A DNA stretch of 8,104 bases, taken from Nitrospirales bacterium (GTDB lineage: Bacteria; Nitrospirota; Thermodesulfovibrionia; Thermodesulfovibrionales; Dissulfurispiraceae). Of the stretch, positions 5,235-8,104 are shown one piece after another. The stretch is from assembly GCA_020846375.1 (NCBI GenBank), contig JADLDZ010000237.1:1-8104 (forward strand), given 5' to 3'. Position 1 is the first letter of the stretch, and each line of letters opens with the position of its first letter. A program made the position numbers and the translations under genes. The notes under the pieces are model-generated. The model was not told where the DNA came from. It saw only the letters and a list, made by a program, of their open reading frames with translations, and made no database searches.

Positions 5235-5267
5235 GGGGAACACGCGCTGTCTGTGCCCCTTTTCTTC
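5235..5267 (+). terminator. Intrinsic-terminator-like hairpin with U-run, oriented on the plus strand
   Basis: GGGGAACA (5235-5242) pairs with TGTGCCCC (5252-5259), 7 of 8 positions with one mismatch and a 9-nt loop. TTTTCTTC (5260-5267) follows directly. No plus-strand gene ends upstream of it, so if functional it would stop antisense transcription entering pfkA. In the minus direction there is no U-run. Confidence 0.35.
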
Positions 5268-5306
5268 AGCCTTCCTGAGTTAGGGCCTGTTTGCACACCC
5301 TAGGCT

Positions 5307-6422
5307 TCAGTGCCCGTAGCAGACTCCGCTCTCTCCGAAGCAGATCCCTATTTCCCGGGCCGTCTTGATGATATCGTTGTCCACGGGCACGTTTTTCATA
5401 TTGTCGATAGCGCTTTCGAGGGGCACCGCCTTCACCTCGGGAGGGGCGAGGGCCACCATGGTGCCGAAATTCCTCTCCTCCACCGCGCGCACTGCCGCGG
5501 CGCCGAAACGGAGGGCCAGCAGGCGGTCAAAGGTGGTGGGGGAGCCGCCGCGCTGCAGATGGCCGAGGACCAGGGAGCGCGTATCCTTCCCCGTCCGCTG
5601 GGCGATCTCTTTTGCAACATATTCCCCGATGCCCCCGAGGACCACATCCTGCCTCCCCAGCTCTCCCTTGCCCTTGTCAAGGGCACGCCCGCCCTTCGGT
5701 GCGGCGCCCTCTGCGACAACCACTATGGCATAGTGCTGTCCGTGCAGTTCGCACTCCATGATATGGTCGCACACTCTGTCAAGATCGAAGGGGATCTCGG
5801 GAATGAGGATCACGTCTGCGGCGCCGGAGACCCCGCTCTGCAGGGCGATCCAACCCGCATGTCGCCCCATGACTTCCACCACCATGACCCGCTCGTGGGA
5901 CTTGGCAGTGGAGTGCAGGCGGTCGATGGCCTCGGTGGCGATGCTCACCGCGGTGTCGAAACCGAAGGTGACCATCGTAGCCGCGAGGTCGTTGTCAATC
6001 GTCTTGGGAACTCCCACGACAGGGATGCCCTTTTTGTAAAAGTCATAGGCTATCTTGAGACTCCCGTCTCCCCCCACGGCAATCAGGCAATCGAAGCGGA
6101 GGCGTCTGAAGTTTTCCGCCACTTTATCCGATACATCCCGGATCTCCGTCTCTCCGGCCATGTTGGTGATAGGCATGGAAAAAGGGTTCCCTTTATTGGT
6201 GGTACCGAGGATCGTACCTCCCAGGCTCGAAATGCGACGGACATTTCCGGGTGAAAGGGGGATGATCTCATCCGTATTCAGGAGCCCCGCATAGCCGTTC
6301 TTGATTCCATACACTTCCCAGTTCCTGTTCTGCGAGGCCATCACCACCGCCTCAATCACCGCATTGAGGCCGGGGGCATCACCCCCTCCCGTGTTGATGG
6401 CAATCCTCATTCCCCTCTCCAT
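5307..6422 (-). CDS. pfkA: 6-phosphofructokinase, ATP-type Gly with PPi-type Lys (mixed-motif group)
   Basis: 371 aa, longer than E. coli PfkA (320). It phosphorylates fructose 6-phosphate to the 1,6-bisphosphate in glycolysis. Visible motifs: nucleotide loop TGGGDAPGLN (11-20); GGDGS (117-121), whose G120 equals E. coli Gly104, typical of ATP enzymes; PKTIDND (139-145), with K140 at the Gly124 position, typical of PPi enzymes, and catalytic D143; MGRHAGWIAL (185-194); and LGHLQRGGSPTTFDR (286-300). The Gly/Lys mixture marks the 'mixed-substrate' group III, where the phosphoryl donor cannot be read from sequence alone. The ATG at 6422 has AGGAG 5 nt upstream. The in-frame ATG at 6410 (MRIAINTGGG) is also plausible and fits the usual family start. 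A predicted promoter lies at 6508-6516. Confidence 0.95.
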   Translation of the reverse strand: MERGMRIAINTGGGDAPGLNAVIEAVVMASQNRNWEVYGIKNGYAGLLNTDEIIPLSPGNVRRISSLGGTILGTTNKGNPFSMPITNMAGETEIRDVSDKVAENFRRLRFDCLIAVGGDGSLKIAYDFYKKGIPVVGVPKTIDNDLAATMVTFGFDTAVSIATEAIDRLHSTAKSHERVMVVEVMGRHAGWIALQSGVSGAADVILIPEIPFDLDRVCDHIMECELHGQHYAIVVVAEGAAPKGGRALDKGKGELGRQDVVLGGIGEYVAKEIAQRTGKDTRSLVLGHLQRGGSPTTFDRLLALRFGAAAVRAVEERNFGTMVALAPPEVKAVPLESAIDNMKNVPVDNDIIKTAREIGICFGESGVCYGH

Positions 6423-6507
6423 GTTCTCTCCTTTCCCATCCTTTCCATCAGGGTGTGTCTATACACTGGCATTTAAGGACAGATACGCTCTCTTTTCGCT
6501 TCGCAGC

Positions 6508-6516
6508 ATTATAGCA
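6508..6516 (-). promoter_or_regulatory. Extended -10 promoter element upstream of pfkA
   Basis: The minus strand reads TGCTATAAT: a perfect TATAAT (6508-6513) with the TGn extension (6514-6516). No good -35 hexamer lies 16-18 bp upstream, as is common for extended -10 promoters. The predicted start near 6501 gives a leader of about 79 nt. The 184-bp gap between the crp-like gene and pfkA holds nothing else I can support. Confidence 0.6.
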
Positions 6517-6606
6517 TACAGAGAAGTGGGCAGGGGAAAAGGAAGGGAAGGCGCAAAAGGGCAAACGCTTCCTGCGGGCACGTACAAGGAGTCCCGGAGA
6601 TCCCTG

Positions 6607-7308
6607 TTATGCAGATTGCTGGAGAAGGACGAGGTTCTTTCCCTGCAGGGCCAGTCTTCCCGATTCCTTCAGGTGCTTCAGGGCTCTGGTAATGCTGACC
6701 CGATGCGCACCTACCAGAAAACTGAGCTCCTCATGGGTGAAGGGGAACTGAATGACGACCGTATTGCTGTCCTTTACTCCATGCTCCTTTGCAACGCTGC
6801 TGAGCACCCCGATGATCTTCTCCTCGATGGTGGGGGAAGACATGGTCTCCGCCCGGTTGGTGAGCCATTCGATGCGGCTGGTCAGGTTCTTGATCACCTG
6901 GAGTCCCACATTTGGATGCTGCAGGACAAGTTTTTCGAAAGATTCCTTTGAGAAGCTGCACACAAAGGTATCCTCAACACAGACGGAGGTGAGAGGGTAC
7001 TCGAATTCCTCGTTAAGCACCTGTTCCCCGATGAAGTCGCCCGCCTTGCGGATGTCGAGGGTGATTTCGTTCCCCTCTCTGGTGTGCTTGATCAATTTGG
7101 TGCGGCCGTACTTCAGCAGGTACATCTCGTGGGCGGGATCCCCCTCCATGAAGATGCTCTGCCCCTTCTTGTACTGCCTGCGGAGAGAAGCGTCAGCCAG
7201 GGCTTTCAATTCCAAGGAGCTGAGATGCTCGAAAACCCACAGGTTTCCGAAGGTAACAGGTGAAACGGAGGCACTCTTCCGGGCGATCTCTTCACATAAA
7301 AAACCCAT
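6607..7308 (-). CDS. Crp/Fnr-family transcriptional regulator
   Basis: 233 aa. An N-terminal cyclic-nucleotide-type beta-roll covers about 22-125 (FMEGDPAHEMYLLKYGRTKL; phosphate-cassette-like DFIGEQVLNEEFEYPLTSV at 91-109). A dimerisation helix covers about 126-155 and a winged HTH about 188-230 (FTHEELSFLVGAHRVSITRA). The CRP cAMP ligands Arg82/Ser83 align with P105/L106, so cAMP binding is unlikely. Cysteines occur only at 5, 110 and 117, so the FNR Fe-S cluster motif is absent. The recognition helix HRVSITR has Arg at the CRP-Arg180 position and Val where CRP and FNR have Glu, which resembles cyanobacterial NtcA (RVTVTR). The ligand and regulon are unknown. The ATG at 7308 has AAGGAGGG about 8 nt upstream. 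Confidence 0.93.
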   Translation of the reverse strand: MGFLCEEIARKSASVSPVTFGNLWVFEHLSSLELKALADASLRRQYKKGQSIFMEGDPAHEMYLLKYGRTKLIKHTREGNEITLDIRKAGDFIGEQVLNEEFEYPLTSVCVEDTFVCSFSKESFEKLVLQHPNVGLQVIKNLTSRIEWLTNRAETMSSPTIEEKIIGVLSSVAKEHGVKDSNTVVIQFPFTHEELSFLVGAHRVSITRALKHLKESGRLALQGKNLVLLQQSA

Positions 7309-7345
7309 ACCTTTACCCTCCTTCCTCTCGAGACCTTATTATGCA

Positions 7346-7376
7346 ATTATACTATATATTTTCCTGCCCCTGTCAC
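7346..7376 (-). promoter_or_regulatory. Possible promoter of the Crp-like regulator gene
   Basis: The minus strand contains a perfect TATAAT (7346-7351). The best -35-like hexamer is GTGACA (7371-7376), at a long 19-bp spacing; TAGTAT at 16 bp is an alternative -10. The predicted start near 7340 gives a leader of about 30 nt. The -35 region overlaps one arm of an inverted repeat (7367-7397). Confidence 0.4.
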
Positions 7377-7397
7377 CCGAAGGGAAAGGAGCAGGGG
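7367..7397. repeat. Nested inverted repeat overlapping the -35 region of the crp-like promoter
   Basis: CCCCTG (7367-7372) pairs with CAGGGG (7392-7397). Inside it, CCC (7376-7378) and GGG (7382-7384) form an inner stem with a GAA loop. There is no U-run on either side, so it is not a standard terminator. It may be a regulator-binding site at the promoter or the 3'-end structure of the upstream methyltransferase transcript. Confidence 0.35.
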
Positions 7398-7403
7398 ACG
7401 GCA

Positions 7404-7429
7404 TGCATCCCTGTACATGGGCCTATGCA
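7404..7429. repeat. Imperfect dyad upstream of the crp-like promoter
   Basis: TGCATCCC (7404-7411) faces GGGCCTATGCA (7419-7429): the arms TGCAT/ATGCA and CCC/GGG pair with a 3-nt bulge around the small palindrome TGTACA (7412-7417). It is centred about 75 bp upstream of the predicted start, a distance compatible with a class I activator site. It is not a match to the CRP, FNR or NtcA consensus. Confidence 0.25.
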
Positions 7430-7484
7430 CCCTTATGGGAGAGACCCGGAAAAGTTCCATAAATTTCAGCGAGATGAACAGCCC

Positions 7485-7517
7485 CCGCTTTCGTGCTCCT
7501 GGCAGTGCGGAAAGCGG
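7485..7517 (-). repeat. Inverted repeat in the trailer of the methyltransferase-like gene
   Basis: CCGCTTTC (7485-7492) and GAAAGCGG (7510-7517) are perfect 8-bp arms with a 17-nt loop, about 70 nt after the stop codon at 7589-7591. The following minus-strand bases (GGGCTGTTC) are not a U-run, so termination would need Rho or be weak. The rest of the 280-bp gap 7309-7588 shows only the promoter and repeats listed separately. Confidence 0.4.
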
Positions 7518-7588
7518 CAAAGCATGGGCATCTCGATCATTCCTGTCCCCTTTCCGGGTTCATCATCGTGACGGATTCTCCCTATCGT

Positions 7589-8104
7589 TTAGCTATAGAC
7601 TCCGTGCTTCTTGGAGCTCTCCACAATGTGCTTCGAATTCCACAGGGGGGCGTTGGGCGGATACTCGCAGCCCGTGGAGAGAATGAACCCGCCTCCCTTT
7701 GCGAAGATCTCTATTTCCGACTTCACCTCTTCCTCTATCTCCTCAGGGGTCCCCAGCATGGCGACCGGTCCGGGGGGAATCCACCCGATCGTGGCGATCT
7801 TGCCTCCCCACTTCTGCTTCTGCTCCTCCCAGCTCGATACGTCATCAGCCACATAGGCATGGGAGATGGTGGTCGGGTTGCACCACTTCTCGCTCAGGTC
7901 GAAATAGATGCCGTTGCCGCAATTATGCAGGGCGACAATGGCTCCCGCTCCTCTGATCGTATCGCAGATCTTCTTGATGGACTCCCCTTCGAACTTCTCC
8001 CACAGGTCCTTGCTCAGGATGCTCTGGGAGCAGTAGAGATGGTCTACGCAGACCGCATGGGCTCCTGCTTCCGCCTGGGCCTTTGCATAGTCGATCAGTA
8101 CTTC
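7589..8104 (-). CDS. URO-D/MtaA-like zinc methyltransferase, C-terminal part (5' end outside window)
   Basis: The frame is open from the window edge to a TAG stop at 7589-7591, giving 171 C-terminal residues of a uroporphyrinogen-decarboxylase superfamily TIM barrel. The zinc ligands of the MtaA/MtbA branch are visible: His and Cys in LHNCGNG (H60, C62 of the visible part) and the distal Cys in STGCEYPP (C146). True UroD enzymes lack this HxC...C set, so this is a corrinoid-dependent methyl-transfer protein rather than a haem enzyme. In methanogens such proteins move methyl groups from a corrinoid protein to coenzyme M; in bacteria the acceptor is often unknown. The strand DHLYCSQS (21-28) and the C-terminal LSTGCEYPPNAP segment are typical. 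Partner corrinoid or substrate-specific subunits, if any, would lie to the right of the window. Confidence 0.85.
   Translation of the reverse strand, partial: EVLIDYAKAQAEAGAHAVCVDHLYCSQSILSKDLWEKFEGESIKKICDTIRGAGAIVALHNCGNGIYFDLSEKWCNPTTISHAYVADDVSSWEEQKQKWGGKIATIGWIPPGPVAMLGTPEEIEEEVKSEIEIFAKGGGFILSTGCEYPPNAPLWNSKHIVESSKKHGVYS

Noticed and set aside
5280..5306. TAGGG...CCCTA repeat just after pfkA as its terminator
   Set aside because: The stem is only 5 bp, with a 12-nt loop and no U-run on the minus strand.
1..8104. CRISPR array, insertion sequence, phage or defence genes
   Set aside because: No regularly spaced repeats, transposase or integrase motifs, or defence-protein motifs were seen on either strand.

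Overview
The window (about 8.1 kb, moderately GC-rich) is a compact bacterial chromosomal segment. Every gene is on the minus strand except one truncated plus-strand gene at the left edge. Gene content is RNA turnover, ribosome hibernation, central carbon metabolism and one global-type regulator. No transposase, integrase, phage gene, tRNA, rRNA or CRISPR array is visible. The combination of a Gly/Lys mixed-motif phosphofructokinase, an RNase E/G with a charged tail, a short HPF fused to a cold-shock domain, and a methanol/methylamine-type (MtaA/URO-D) methyltransferase suggests a Gram-negative anaerobe such as Nitrospirota or Desulfobacterota. That placement is inference from gene content only.

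Layout, left to right. 1-338 (+): C-terminus of an unrecognised, probably secreted beta-sandwich protein. It converges, with only 3 bp between stop codons, on 342-872 (-), an HPF/RaiA-like ribosome-hibernation domain fused to a cold-shock domain. That gene has a near-consensus promoter whose -35 box sits inside a perfect palindrome. 1007-2959 (-) is an RNase E/G with a disordered charged tail, overlapped at its start by a small unknown gene (2922-3254). The pair has a promoter at 3378-3407 and a structured GC-rich leader. 3431-4462 (-) is a long LOG-family (PGGxGTxxE) Rossmann protein, coupled to a 71-aa coiled-coil protein (4467-4682). 4779-4955 (-) is a 58-aa SEC-C zinc-motif protein, preceded by and overlapping what looks like the cut-off N-terminus of a SAM methyltransferase (4876-5079), with a good promoter at 5172-5200. 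5307-6422 (-) is a 6-phosphofructokinase with an extended -10 promoter. 6607-7308 (-) is a Crp/Fnr-family regulator lacking the cAMP and Fe-S ligands, with a palindrome-rich upstream region (7309-7588). 7589-8104 (-) is the C-terminal part of a URO-D/MtaA-like zinc methyltransferase.

Taken together, the left half (RNase E/G plus HPF-CSD) concerns RNA decay and ribosome storage. The right half (PFK, Crp-like regulator, corrinoid-type methyltransferase) concerns carbon and energy metabolism. I see no convincing new multi-gene system. The points most worth checking are the palindrome-embedded hpf promoter, the methyltransferase stub fused into the secC leader, the LOG/coiled-coil pair, the structured rng leader and trailer, and the NtcA-like recognition helix of the Crp-type regulator.
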